A stretch of 64,000 nucleotides of DNA from Pseudomonas sp. SCB32 (lineage in GTDB: Bacteria; Pseudomonadota; Gammaproteobacteria; Pseudomonadales; Pseudomonadaceae). The stretch covers positions 1,674,001 to 1,738,000 of the forward strand of contig NZ_CP045118.1 in assembly GCF_009189165.1 (NCBI RefSeq), read 5' to 3'. The notes beneath the pieces are model-generated. The model was given only the letters and a program-made list of their open reading frames with translations. It was not told where the DNA came from and did not search any database. Positions 28,880 through 35,430 of this stretch are shown piece after piece; position 1 is the stretch's first letter, and every line of letters starts with the position of its first letter. The translations under genes were made by a program, and so were the position numbers.

Positions 28880-29097
28880 GGCGCGCTCCAGGGTGTGAAT
28901 GGGGAGTGGCGACGGAGCGAGGGGATCGGGGCGGGGTGCTGCTGCGGCGGCCGGGAAGGCCCGTGCGCGCCGGGAAGAAGATCAACACCAAGGGCGCTGC
29001 CCTTGTCATCCCGCTCTTGCCGCCGAGGGCTCGGGAGCGCGGTGCGGAAGAGCTGCACCGCCCTCCCAAGCCGAGGCTGTTTCTGGCGGGTGCGCGG
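28880..29097. other. Structured, apparently non-coding stretch in the element core
   Basis: 218 bp between two reverse-strand genes with several GC hairpins (for example AGGGC-GCT-GCCCT at 28991-29003). Open frames on both strands are Arg/Pro/Gly-rich and lack family resemblance. It may contain origin or packaging functions, which is inference. Confidence 0.4.
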
Positions 29098-29490
29098 TCA
29101 AGGGTGCGCTGCGCCCGTGCTTCCGTTCGCCGGAACGGTGGAGCTGTTCCGACGAGCCGGGAGCTCGGCCCCTGACCGGGATGTTGCAGGGTGGGCGATG
29201 CGGCCCAGTACGTTGCCGGAACTCTGCCGGTCGCGGTGCCGCATCACCCGGATCGTGCGAATGGTGTCCCAGAAGGTCTCACTCGCGAATTCATCGGTCA
29301 CGCCAACGGGCACCGTCAGGAAGTGCGGCTCGTCGCGCACGCCTTCGGCCGGCAGTACCACGCCGATGACACGCAGCAGGCGCCACACCGGCTCGGGGTC
29401 CTCGTCCGGCCACACCATTTCGATCAGGACGGTCTGCCCCAGATAGCGCAGCGCGCTTTGTGCATCCAGGCTCACGCGGTCGTTATTCAT
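29098..29490 (-). CDS. Hypothetical protein of the element core
   Basis: 130 aa, start [21 protein letters not shown] at 29490, stop at 29098. The first ~95 residues look like a real beta-rich domain ([42 protein letters not shown]). The last ~35 residues are low-complexity and may be a read-through extension after loss of an earlier stop. Overlaps the preceding small gene by 8 nt, so it belongs to the same early operon. Not recognised. Confidence 0.6.
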   Translation of the reverse strand: MNNDRVSLDAQSALRYLGQTVLIEMVWPDEDPEPVWRLLRVIGVVLPAEGVRDEPHFLTVPVGVTDEFASETFWDTIRTIRVMRHRDRQSSGNVLGRIAHPATSRSGAELPARRNSSTVPANGSTGAAHP

Positions 29491-29698
29491 GGCGGTAGTC
29501 CCCGGCGTCAAAGGTGGCTTTGCCCTTGATCAGATCGGCGCGGAAGCGCGCGAGGTTGACCATGCGGAAGGTGCCCATATCGAGGCTGGGAATGGTGCCG
29601 TCTTCCGCCCACTGTTCCGCTTCGGCGTACGACACGCCGCACATCTCCGCGAAGGCCGCGACGGTGCAGAGCTCGGGGGCTACTTGGGTTTTGCTCAC
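29483..29698 (-). CDS. Small DNA-binding (helix-turn-helix) protein
   Basis: 71 aa. CTVAAFAEMCGVSYAEAEQWAEDGTIPSLDMGTFRMVNLARF has the MerR/excisionase-like winged-helix pattern of AlpA/Xis proteins (a helix, then xxWxxxGxIPxxxxGxxRxxN). GTG start that shares GTGA with the stop of the preceding gene. Possible roles are excisionase or transcription factor of the element. Confidence 0.72.
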   Translation of the reverse strand: MSKTQVAPELCTVAAFAEMCGVSYAEAEQWAEDGTIPSLDMGTFRMVNLARFRADLIKGKATFDAGDYRHE

Positions 29699-29919
29699 AG
29701 TCGAATCTCCTTATCCATCAGTTGGCTGGTCAGCAGTGCCACGTTGACCATCATGTGTTTGCCGACCTTGTGGGACGGGATGTAGCCGTTGCGAATCCAG
29801 CCCCACACGATGTCGTGGCTGTCGCTCATGCGTATCCAGTCGGCGAAGTTGCGCCACGGCATCAGCGGCGGCGGGGCAAGCAGGTCTTTCAGAGTGAGGG
29901 GCGTTCCTTCCACATCCAT
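29695..29919 (-). CDS. Small DNA-binding (excisionase/Cox-like) protein
   Basis: 74 aa. WRNFADWIRMSDSHDIVWGWIRNGYIPSHKVGKHMMVNVALL shows the same xxGWIxxGxIPxxKxGxxxxVN winged-helix signature as the next gene, so the two are likely paralogues. ATG at 29919 with AGGA upstream. First gene of the leftward early operon, facing the divergent repressor across about 137 bp that contain the operator repeats. Likely a Cox/Xis-type switch protein. Confidence 0.72.
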   Translation of the reverse strand: MDVEGTPLTLKDLLAPPPLMPWRNFADWIRMSDSHDIVWGWIRNGYIPSHKVGKHMMVNVALLTSQLMDKEIRL

Positions 29920-29956
29920 GGGCTTTCCTGCACTATGTTGGGCTTTATCTTCCGGC

Positions 29957-30033
29957 CTTGAGCTGAGCTCAAGTCAATAATTACCTTTCGGCAAATGTTG
30001 ATTTGCTGGATTTTTCGCGTCAATAGTTACCTT
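29957..30033. promoter_or_regulatory. Operator cluster between repressor and early operon
   Basis: Two near-identical direct repeats GTCAATA(A/G)TTACCTT at 29973-29987 and 30019-30033 (14 of 15 bases, 46 bp apart), plus a perfect palindrome CTTGAGC-TGA-GCTCAAG at 29957-29973. On the reverse strand each repeat reads ...TTGAC, a -35-like hexamer, so repressor binding would block the early promoter. Confidence 0.65.
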
Positions 30034-30056
30034 GTAGGAAAGGCTGAATTCTGGAT

Positions 30057-30326
30057 ATGGAAAGCTCCGCAGATAGGGCGCGATTACTGATCAAGCGGGT
30101 AGGCCCTAAAAAGCTCAGTCAATTGAGCGACGTTGACCACAGCCGTTGGCTGAACGTCAGCAAGGGCGCTGTGCGGGTGAGTACGGAAGAGCTCGACGTA
30201 CTGGTGAAGGCTTTTCCTCAGTACGCGCTTTGGCTGGCTAGCGGAGAAATCATTCCGGAGAGCGGGCAGACAAGCCCAGACTACGACGAAGCAAATCGAA
30301 ACTTGAGCAATCAAGACGCGGGATAA
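30057..30326 (+). CDS. Phage-type repressor / DNA-binding protein
   Basis: 89 aa. RLLIKRVGPKKLSQLSDVDHSRWLNVSKGAVRVSTEELDVLVKAFPQYALWLASGEIIPESGQTSPDYDE matches the short Cro/C-like regulators found in Pseudomonas prophages (helix-turn-helix followed by the FPxYxxWLxxGxxxPExGQxSP tail). The only rightward gene in the core, divergent from the early operon across the operator repeats. Probably the immunity repressor. ATG 30057 has a weak ribosome site. Confidence 0.75.
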   Translation: MESSADRARLLIKRVGPKKLSQLSDVDHSRWLNVSKGAVRVSTEELDVLVKAFPQYALWLASGEIIPESGQTSPDYDEANRNLSNQDAG

Positions 30327-30454
30327 AACTCACTGCCGAGGTGAGTAAACGCTGGTACACATGGCGCTCCCGCAATGGAGCGACGGCGGAAGAAGACAGC
30401 AGGGCTGACCATTTAACGTCCAGCTCTGCTACGGATACACGCCCCATCGAGTGA

Positions 30455-30667
30455 TCACGCCCAGGATGTCAGCAGCTCCGCTCGGAGAGTCTTCATCGAC
30501 TCCGGCGCGCTGATCGCAATGCTTGCGACCTTGGGTCCGGTACGCGCAACGCATACCGCAATCCCCTGCTCCCTGATCTGCCGAATCAGGTCCTCATCAC
30601 TCACATCCGGATTCGCGGTCAGCAGAATCTGCTCATTCGCGTGACGCTGAAGTACGAGATAGCTCAT
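30455..30667 (-). CDS. CsrA/RsmA-like protein, divergent
   Basis: 70 aa, MSYLVLQRHANEQILLTANP at the N-terminus and PKVASIAISAPESMKTLRAELL at the C-terminus. The framework matches CsrA (M-L-x-L-x-R-x-x-E-x-I at the start; V-x-I-x-I-x-A-P-x-x-x-x-x-R-x-E at the end), with an enlarged, acidic middle segment. CsrA/RsmA proteins bind GGA-containing mRNA leaders. A phage-borne version could hijack Gac/Rsm regulation or control the element's own messages. GGAGCGGAG upstream. The conserved C-terminal Arg of CsrA is present (LRAEL). Confidence 0.65.
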   Translation of the reverse strand: MSYLVLQRHANEQILLTANPDVSDEDLIRQIREQGIAVCVARTGPKVASIAISAPESMKTLRAELLTSWA

Positions 30668-30868
30668 GGCTCCGCTCCATGTTGCGGCCTACAAATCGCA
30701 CTAACATGGCAGAGCGAATCTACGCATCAAGGGCAGAACAAGTGTTTCGGCAAGGTCCGACTTATGAGACGCCATCGTCCTACGTATGGATTGGCCTAAG
30801 GGCTTTGACAGGATTAAAAATAGAGGGGCGTTGGCAAAAGGTATTTTAGCGGGTGAGTGGGGTAGTGG

Positions 30869-31606
30869 TCAGTAAAGATCGAATTTTAATCCAACCTCGT
30901 TTAATACTGCTTCGAACTCTTTGTTCTTTCTCAAGTAATCGGTGGATTCAAATTTCATAAACTGCATGGTGATCATGATGAGACGGAGTAAGGAGAAATC
31001 AGTAAAATTTATAAGCGTAAGGAAGTGAGCTCGTCTGTCTTCTAGGTTAAATCCTTTGGAGTCGCTTAATTTTTCATCAATCATTTTTACCATGACATAA
31101 AAAATTCGAGTAACCCCGTAGAGTTGGTCGCGTGAATCAACCCAATCCAAATACTGTTGGAAGTTTTTATCTCTATTAGATCCCCATCTGATTGTTTCTA
31201 GTTTGTCTTCAATCTCGATGACAGCTTCCGCTCCGCTTTTGTTGTTAAGGAATTGGGGCTTTCCAAATTTAATAGTCATAGACTCGAAGTATGCCTTCTG
31301 AGAGTCAAGCATATTAAATAGGTGTGCCTCAAACGAGCGCAGCGACTCCGTCTTTCTGTTGTTTCTTATTTCGTCACGCAAGTCTCTATTTGCTTCGTTT
31401 TGTAAGCTTAATGATTTTATTAAGAGGACTAGAGATATAAAGCTCAGCGCGGGATTCAACAGGCCACCTATGTAGTCGCCAAGCTGGCCCCAAACAGCTG
31501 GGTCGGGAGATATGCCGAATTCGAGTCTGTGGTGAAATTGCCAGACGTAGGCGGATACGGCAAGTAACGCAAATATCGCCGCTGTGATTACATATCTATT
31601 AATCAC
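30869..31606 (-). CDS. Putative phage abortive-infection membrane protein (AbiC-like)
   Basis: 245 aa. Two N-terminal membrane helices (about 7-23 and 47-66, around GQLGDYIGGLLNPALSFISLV), then a helical cytoplasmic domain beginning ESLRSFEAHLFNMLDSQKAYFE. This layout, two TM segments with a GDxxGGxLxPxLSF motif and then FExxxFxxL, is what I recall for 'putative phage abortive infection protein' (putAbiC). GTG start overlapping the upstream gene by 8 nt, so the two are coupled. AT-rich codon use unlike the chromosome. Family call from memory, function inferred. Confidence 0.68.
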   Translation of the reverse strand: MINRYVITAAIFALLAVSAYVWQFHHRLEFGISPDPAVWGQLGDYIGGLLNPALSFISLVLLIKSLSLQNEANRDLRDEIRNNRKTESLRSFEAHLFNMLDSQKAYFESMTIKFGKPQFLNNKSGAEAVIEIEDKLETIRWGSNRDKNFQQYLDWVDSRDQLYGVTRIFYVMVKMIDEKLSDSKGFNLEDRRAHFLTLINFTDFSLLRLIMITMQFMKFESTDYLRKNKEFEAVLNEVGLKFDLY

Positions 31607-32423
31607 TGTGGTACCCTGTGATGATATATTTTACAACTTTCCCAGAGGCTAGGCTTATTGGCTTTGCGATTAGCCGCAAGTGCTTCCAATTGCGGTTTTC
31701 TAATCCGTTGTTGTGGTTTAAGTTTTCCGAAAATAACTTCTTGGCCTCTACGGCAACATCGTGATAACCAATTCCAAAGCCGAATGCAATTGTTTTCTCC
31801 TCGCCTTCGATCAAGAGGCGCCCGTTCCCGGTATTTATATTTAGTCGAGTAATGCTGGCTGTAATGTCTACTTTTTCATCAGATGCTTTTGCCTGTAGAA
31901 CCAATGAGGTCTCACTATTGAATCTAGCAATTATGACGCGTTCTCCTATGGCGCGCCTGTATCTGATTTTGACATCGTGACCAAATTTTGTTGATACTTT
32001 ATGGATGTTTTCCATGGACGATACGCGAAGTTGCTCCAATAACTCTTCGGCAACCACTCCTAGATCGTCTATAATGTCTTGGGCGGAGGGGGATAGATTG
32101 CGAGCCTCTAAATAGAGAGCCTCTCGCATGAAGTAAGATAGCAGTTCGGAAAATACTGGATTTCCAATATCGTTATACTTGGCTTGTAATTTGTCATCAA
32201 GAATCTCGATTCCGAATACTTGGCCATAAGATCCCTTAAAGGACTTCTTGAGGATCGTTCTTACTCTGTCCTTAGAGCGTTGCCGCTTTGGTACTTTTTT
32301 CGTTAATACAGTCTCTGTGATGCATCGAGTGGCATCAGAAGCGCCTCGCAGTGTTTCTAGCCCGGACTTCATATCCACTTCATAATCTGGTGTGTCAATA
32401 ACTACATCAAGATCAATTGGCAT
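31599..32423 (-). CDS. Unknown protein coupled to the AbiC-like gene
   Basis: 274 aa, soluble, not recognised. N-terminus MPIDLDVVIDTPDYEVDMKS. A central helical part (NPVFSELLSYFMREALYLEAR) is followed by a beta-rich C-terminal part (ITASITRLNINTGNGRLLIE ... YIITGYHSD) that could be a small barrel. ATG 32423 is preferred (AGGG six bases upstream) over a TTG eight codons earlier. Overlap with the next gene implies they act together, perhaps as sensor and effector. AT-rich, like its neighbours. Confidence 0.75.
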   Translation of the reverse strand: MPIDLDVVIDTPDYEVDMKSGLETLRGASDATRCITETVLTKKVPKRQRSKDRVRTILKKSFKGSYGQVFGIEILDDKLQAKYNDIGNPVFSELLSYFMREALYLEARNLSPSAQDIIDDLGVVAEELLEQLRVSSMENIHKVSTKFGHDVKIRYRRAIGERVIIARFNSETSLVLQAKASDEKVDITASITRLNINTGNGRLLIEGEEKTIAFGFGIGYHDVAVEAKKLFSENLNHNNGLENRNWKHLRLIAKPISLASGKVVKYIITGYHSD

Positions 32424-32683
32424 ATTTTTCCCTAAATACACAGGCAAGCAGTTCCACTGCTTGCTAATTTCAAAATGGATTTCGGATATTTAGCGGCAGC
32501 GCATAGCAGGGTGAATGGCATAATGCCACCTAGTGCTCGGCGGGTAAAGTGGAGCGCTGCGATACGCATTGGGTAAGTCTAGATTCCAGGCAGTGGCTCG
32601 CCAGCCTGTAGACTCCAATTGCATTAGTTCGAGTGCCGCCATCCAATTCGCTGCGAGGCGTGATGGTTGTCTCGTTGCATATT

Positions 32684-32703
32684 AAAAGCCCACAAATGTG
32701 GGA
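32684..32703 (-). terminator. Terminator after the HEPN gene
   Basis: Reverse-strand stem CCCAC-ATTT-GTGGG followed by CTTTTAATA, 8 nt beyond the HEPN stop. It separates TPR-HEPN from the downstream AbiC-like pair. Confidence 0.7.
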
Positions 32704-32710
32704 CTCTTTG

Positions 32711-33118
32711 CTACGCGGCTTTCGATGCTTTTAGGTCGGAAACTAATTGGGCCATGGCTTGGCAGCGAGTTAGGTGGGACTCGGCCGCCTCCCTGGTGAT
32801 GGTGTCATGGAGTCGGTAGTCTGCATTGACACGTTGCTCATGAAGCTGCTTCAGGGTATACCCTAGGCGGCGGTGCATGAGGCGAATTCCTTTGTCGCTA
32901 TCTAGATTATTCTCATAGAAAACAGAAAGCTTCCTATGCGATGGGCCGGCAGTATCGCTGACAGGTGGGACACTGACCGTATCTGCATACTCTAAACCGA
33001 TGTGATACACGCCATAGTAAGCTCGGGAGATTGAGCACCTAAATTTGATCTCGCTTCCAGGGGCTTCAGCGAGACTTTCGGCCGCCTCTGCAATGAAAAG
33101 GGACGGATCAGTTGGCAT
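32711..33118 (-). CDS. HEPN-like domain protein
   Basis: 135 aa, all-helical. SISRAYYGVYHIGLEYA near residue 30 and LHEQRVNADYRLHD near 95 are the two hallmark helices of HEPN proteins of the RxxADY type. HEPN domains are frequent RNases in toxin-antitoxin, abortive infection and CRISPR systems. The strict Rx4-6H catalytic motif is not clearly met (Arg to His spacing is seven). AAGGAAG precedes the ATG. Lies 26 nt after the TPR gene on the same strand, so an operon is likely. Confidence 0.72.
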   Translation of the reverse strand: MPTDPSLFIAEAAESLAEAPGSEIKFRCSISRAYYGVYHIGLEYADTVSVPPVSDTAGPSHRKLSVFYENNLDSDKGIRLMHRRLGYTLKQLHEQRVNADYRLHDTITREAAESHLTRCQAMAQLVSDLKASKAA

Positions 33119-33144
33119 GTTACTTCCTTATTTTTAAATCATCC

Positions 33145-33936
33145 TTAGGCAACATATGCAGCTTCAGAGGGCGCTCCCTCTTCAGGTGCGTGAGCGACAT
33201 TAAATATTAGCCTGTCCCAAGTCTCAAGGTCTGACTCGATAATGGCCTCGGTTATTAAATTATTCAGACGAGTTAGCTCTTCTGCGGATGGTGAATCAAT
33301 ATCTATTTCTGTATAGACGTGGTTGACACCATCGAACATGCCTGGAAGGACAACAGATGCGTCCGGTAGATAGCCGTTGCTGACTATGATGGACTCAACT
33401 AGCCCCATGGCTATCTTGAATTCACTCTCAGGTATGTTGGCGCGCGCTAAATTTTTCCTTATTCGCATAATGCTCTTCACGTCCTTGTTTTGAGCTATGT
33501 CATGTTCAGGATTGGCTTTAGAGAATCTTTCTATAACATTCTCAAATTTCGAAAAGTCTCCCGAGTAAATCATTGCATTTAGAAGCTCGGAGAGAATGTC
33601 TGCCGTGAGTGAGGCATCGAATGCTTGTAGGAGAGGAGTGATGGAGTCGCTACTTTTTCCGAGCCGTCTCAACGAAAGACCAAAATTCATATATTCGACT
33701 ATGTCGCCAGACGCTTTAATCGATCTTTGATGGCTTTCTATCGACTGTTCAATATCGCCCGAGATTGAATAAAGCATACCCAGGAGCATATAAGCCTCCG
33801 CTGGGTTTGCTTTCTTAACTTGCTCAATCTCTCGCTTAAGAGCGTGCATCTCAAATTCAGATGGACGCCCTTTCTGCTTAGCCAAGGAGTTGAGGCGATC
33901 CGTAAGATCGTTCCCCTTAGTCTGCTGTACAGCCAT
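33145..33936 (-). CDS. TPR-repeat protein upstream of HEPN
   Basis: 263 aa, start MAVQQTKGNDLTDRLNSL at 33936 with AGGAGG five bases upstream. The middle has tetratricopeptide-like repeats (PAEAYMLLGMLYSISGDIEQSIESHQRSIKASGDIVEYMNFGLSLRRLG, then LLQAFDASLTADI). The C-terminal part is alpha/beta (HVYTEIDIDSPSAEELTRLN). First gene of the cargo operon, reading toward HEPN. TPR partners commonly restrain or target effectors. Whether it is an antitoxin is inference. Confidence 0.72.
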   Translation of the reverse strand: MAVQQTKGNDLTDRLNSLAKQKGRPSEFEMHALKREIEQVKKANPAEAYMLLGMLYSISGDIEQSIESHQRSIKASGDIVEYMNFGLSLRRLGKSSDSITPLLQAFDASLTADILSELLNAMIYSGDFSKFENVIERFSKANPEHDIAQNKDVKSIMRIRKNLARANIPESEFKIAMGLVESIIVSNGYLPDASVVLPGMFDGVNHVYTEIDIDSPSAEELTRLNNLITEAIIESDLETWDRLIFNVAHAPEEGAPSEAAYVA

Positions 33937-33976
33937 ATCCCCTCCTAGGGACACCCTGCAAATGGCACGCTAGCAC

Positions 33977-33993
33977 TCACCTAGTCTAGGTGA
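33977..33993. repeat. Short perfect hairpin TCACCTA-GTC-TAGGTGA
   Basis: 7-bp stem with a 3-nt loop, set within a weaker outer pairing GCACT/AGTGC. It stands 30 bp from the 18-bp hairpin at 34023 in the non-coding right end of the element. Confidence 0.6.
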
Positions 33994-34022
33994 CGGCAGT
34001 GCCAAAAGCCGGGAAAAAAATT

Positions 34023-34063
34023 GCTCCCACCGCGCTGGGCGGTACGCCCAGCGCGGTGGGAGC
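34023..34063. repeat. Very strong 18-bp perfect hairpin near attR
   Basis: GCTCCCACCGCGCTGGGC (34023-34040), loop GGTAC, then the exact complement (34046-34063). TTTTT follows at 34066-34070 and seven T follow on the reverse strand, so it would work as a bidirectional terminator. In a filamentous-phage-like element it is also a candidate packaging or single-strand origin hairpin. Confidence 0.75.
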
Positions 34064-34373
34064 GATTTTTGGGTAAAACCCCATAGGTGCTGATCGTGCG
34101 TCATGTCAACTCCCGTAGTCAATGCTGGAATTGCACGAACTTTGCTGCAGCCGACGGACAGCACAGCGGTGCTGAAGGACGGGCTCTGATTGGGGGGCGC
34201 TGGCGAGGCCTATAGGTGGTGGGAGCAGCCAAAAGCCCTTAGCTTGGCTGGCTGTCGAAAAAGTGTCGAATTCACTTGCCGATACTTGCCAGTGCTGTCC
34301 AGTACCACAGCGCTGAAAGCTCCGGTTTTACCGGTATTGGCCAATAGTTTTCATCAACAGGCATGGCAAAAAT
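34064..34373. other. Non-coding right end of the element
   Basis: About 310 bp without a credible gene. Holds a candidate integrase arm site (34253-34270), a near-perfect hairpin CAGTGCTGT/ACAGCGCTG (about 34291-34315), and then the attR core. Confidence 0.5.
34253..34270 (+). repeat. Putative integrase arm-type site (right)
   Basis: TGTCGAAAAAGTGTCGAA, one mismatch from 24859-24876 and in the same orientation, 103 bp inside the attR core. Confidence 0.5.
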
Positions 34374-34411
34374 CGGGTTCAAATCCCTATCTCTCCGCCA
34401 TTACAGATGGC
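34374..34411 (+). repeat. attR: 38-bp core direct repeat (copy 2)
   Basis: Identical to 24765-24802. Upstream of it the sequence no longer resembles tRNA-Ser, so only the 3' end of the tRNA gene is duplicated. Confidence 0.92.
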
Positions 34412-34415
34412 CAAA

Positions 34416-34452
34416 GCCCCGAAGCTCATTGAGCTTCGGGGTTTTGTCTTTT
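34416..34452 (+). terminator. Original chromosomal terminator of tRNA-Ser
   Basis: CCCCGAAGCTC / GAGCTTCGGGG with a short loop, followed by TTTTGTCTTTTC. Now separated from its tRNA by the element. The remaining bases to 34662 show nothing recognisable. Confidence 0.85.
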
Positions 34453-34662
34453 CAGGGTTTGCCGATAAGGGAAAATCCGGGGCGGAAGGCGCTTCCTGCA
34501 CATCTAGCCTGATCCTCTGCGCTGCCTTTCTGCACCCCGTCTTCTACGTACCCATTCCGAGCTTTCGCGCCCCAATCGATAAGGGGCTGGCTTCACGCAC
34601 GCGGAAAGCGGCGAGAACGCGCAGACCGACACTTCCAGCGTTCCGCGTCGATCGACGACTCC

Positions 34663-35430
34663 CTAATGCTGCATCGACTGAATAAAACTCGCGATACGGC
34701 CATTCTGGGGTGAGCTGAGCAGCTCTTCCGGGCACCCGGATTCAAGAATCCCCCCATCCGCCACAAAGCAGATGCGATCAGCCAATTTTCGGGCGAAGTT
34801 CATTTCGTGGGTGACGATGATCATCGTCATGCCTTCCTGCGCCAGTTGGCGAATGATGTCGAGCACCCCGGAGACCAGTTCCGGGTCGAGCGCCGACGTC
34901 GGTTCATCGAAGAGGATCAGTTCCGGCTTCATCGCCAGCGCCCGTGCGATGGCAACCCGCTGGCGCTGGCCGCCGGAGAGTTGGTCGGGGTAGTAGTGCA
35001 GGCGTGCCGAGAGGCCGACCTTGTCGAGAATGACCTCGGCCTCGGCGATGGCTTCGTTCCTGGGGCGGTTCAGTACATGCACCGGCCCTTCGATGACGTT
35101 TTCCAGCACCGTCCGGTTGCTGAACAGATTGAACTGCTGGAACACCATGGGCATCTTGCTGCGCGCCATGCGCAGCTTGGACTCGCTCACCTGCTGGTAG
35201 GTCTGGTTCTGCTGGTGGCACAGTCGTTCCCCGGTGAAGGTGATTTCACCGGCGCAGGGCGTTTCAAGGAAGTTGATGCAGCGCAGCAGGGTCGATTTAC
35301 CGCCGCCGCTGGGGCCGATGAGGAAGATGACTTCGCCGCGCTTAACCGTCAGGTCGACGCCGCGCAGGATCTTGGTGTCCCCGTAGGCCTTGTGCAGGCC
35401 CCTGATTTGCAGGATCGGTTCGGCGTTCAT
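34663..35430 (-). CDS. Polar amino-acid ABC transporter ATPase
   Basis: 255 aa of the HisP/GlnQ type. Walker A GPSGGGKST (about 40-48), signature LSGGQRQRVAIARAL, Walker B LILFDEPTSALDPE, H-loop VTHEM. Drives import through the permease encoded immediately upstream on the same strand (ATGA overlap). Binding protein two genes upstream. Substrate not known. Confidence 0.93.
   Translation of the reverse strand: MNAEPILQIRGLHKAYGDTKILRGVDLTVKRGEVIFLIGPSGGGKSTLLRCINFLETPCAGEITFTGERLCHQQNQTYQQVSESKLRMARSKMPMVFQQFNLFSNRTVLENVIEGPVHVLNRPRNEAIAEAEVILDKVGLSARLHYYPDQLSGGQRQRVAIARALAMKPELILFDEPTSALDPELVSGVLDIIRQLAQEGMTMIIVTHEMNFARKLADRICFVADGGILESGCPEELLSSPQNGRIASFIQSMQH

Larger units (their letters stand above)
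24765..34411. mobile_element. Integrated element at tRNA-Ser: inovirus-like Rep/Int core with defence-type cargo
   Basis: About 9.6 kb flanked by a perfect 38-bp direct repeat (24765-24802 and 34374-34411) that begins in the T arm of tRNA-Ser and runs 12 bp past CCA. The interior carries a Pf/inovirus-type replication initiator coupled to a tyrosine integrase, a repressor with repeated operators, small DNA-binding proteins, and cargo at both ends. The right third (about 30.8-33.95 kb) is visibly AT-rich against the GC-rich chromosome. No coat protein, pIII-like adsorption protein or Zot/pI ATPase is found, so it is a satellite, a plasmid-like integrative element, or a decayed prophage. The integrase frame is broken by one base. 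Confidence 0.88.

Noticed and set aside
28722..29069. Reverse 115-aa frame overlapping the 50-aa membrane ORF
   Set aside because: The 50-aa frame has a ribosome site and a clean membrane helix. The longer frame is Ser/Pro/Arg-rich noise.
28906..29175. Forward 89-aa frame ([18 protein letters not shown]...) in the element core
   Set aside because: Against the direction of the operon, no ribosome site, Arg/Pro-rich and overlaps hairpins. Cannot be supported.
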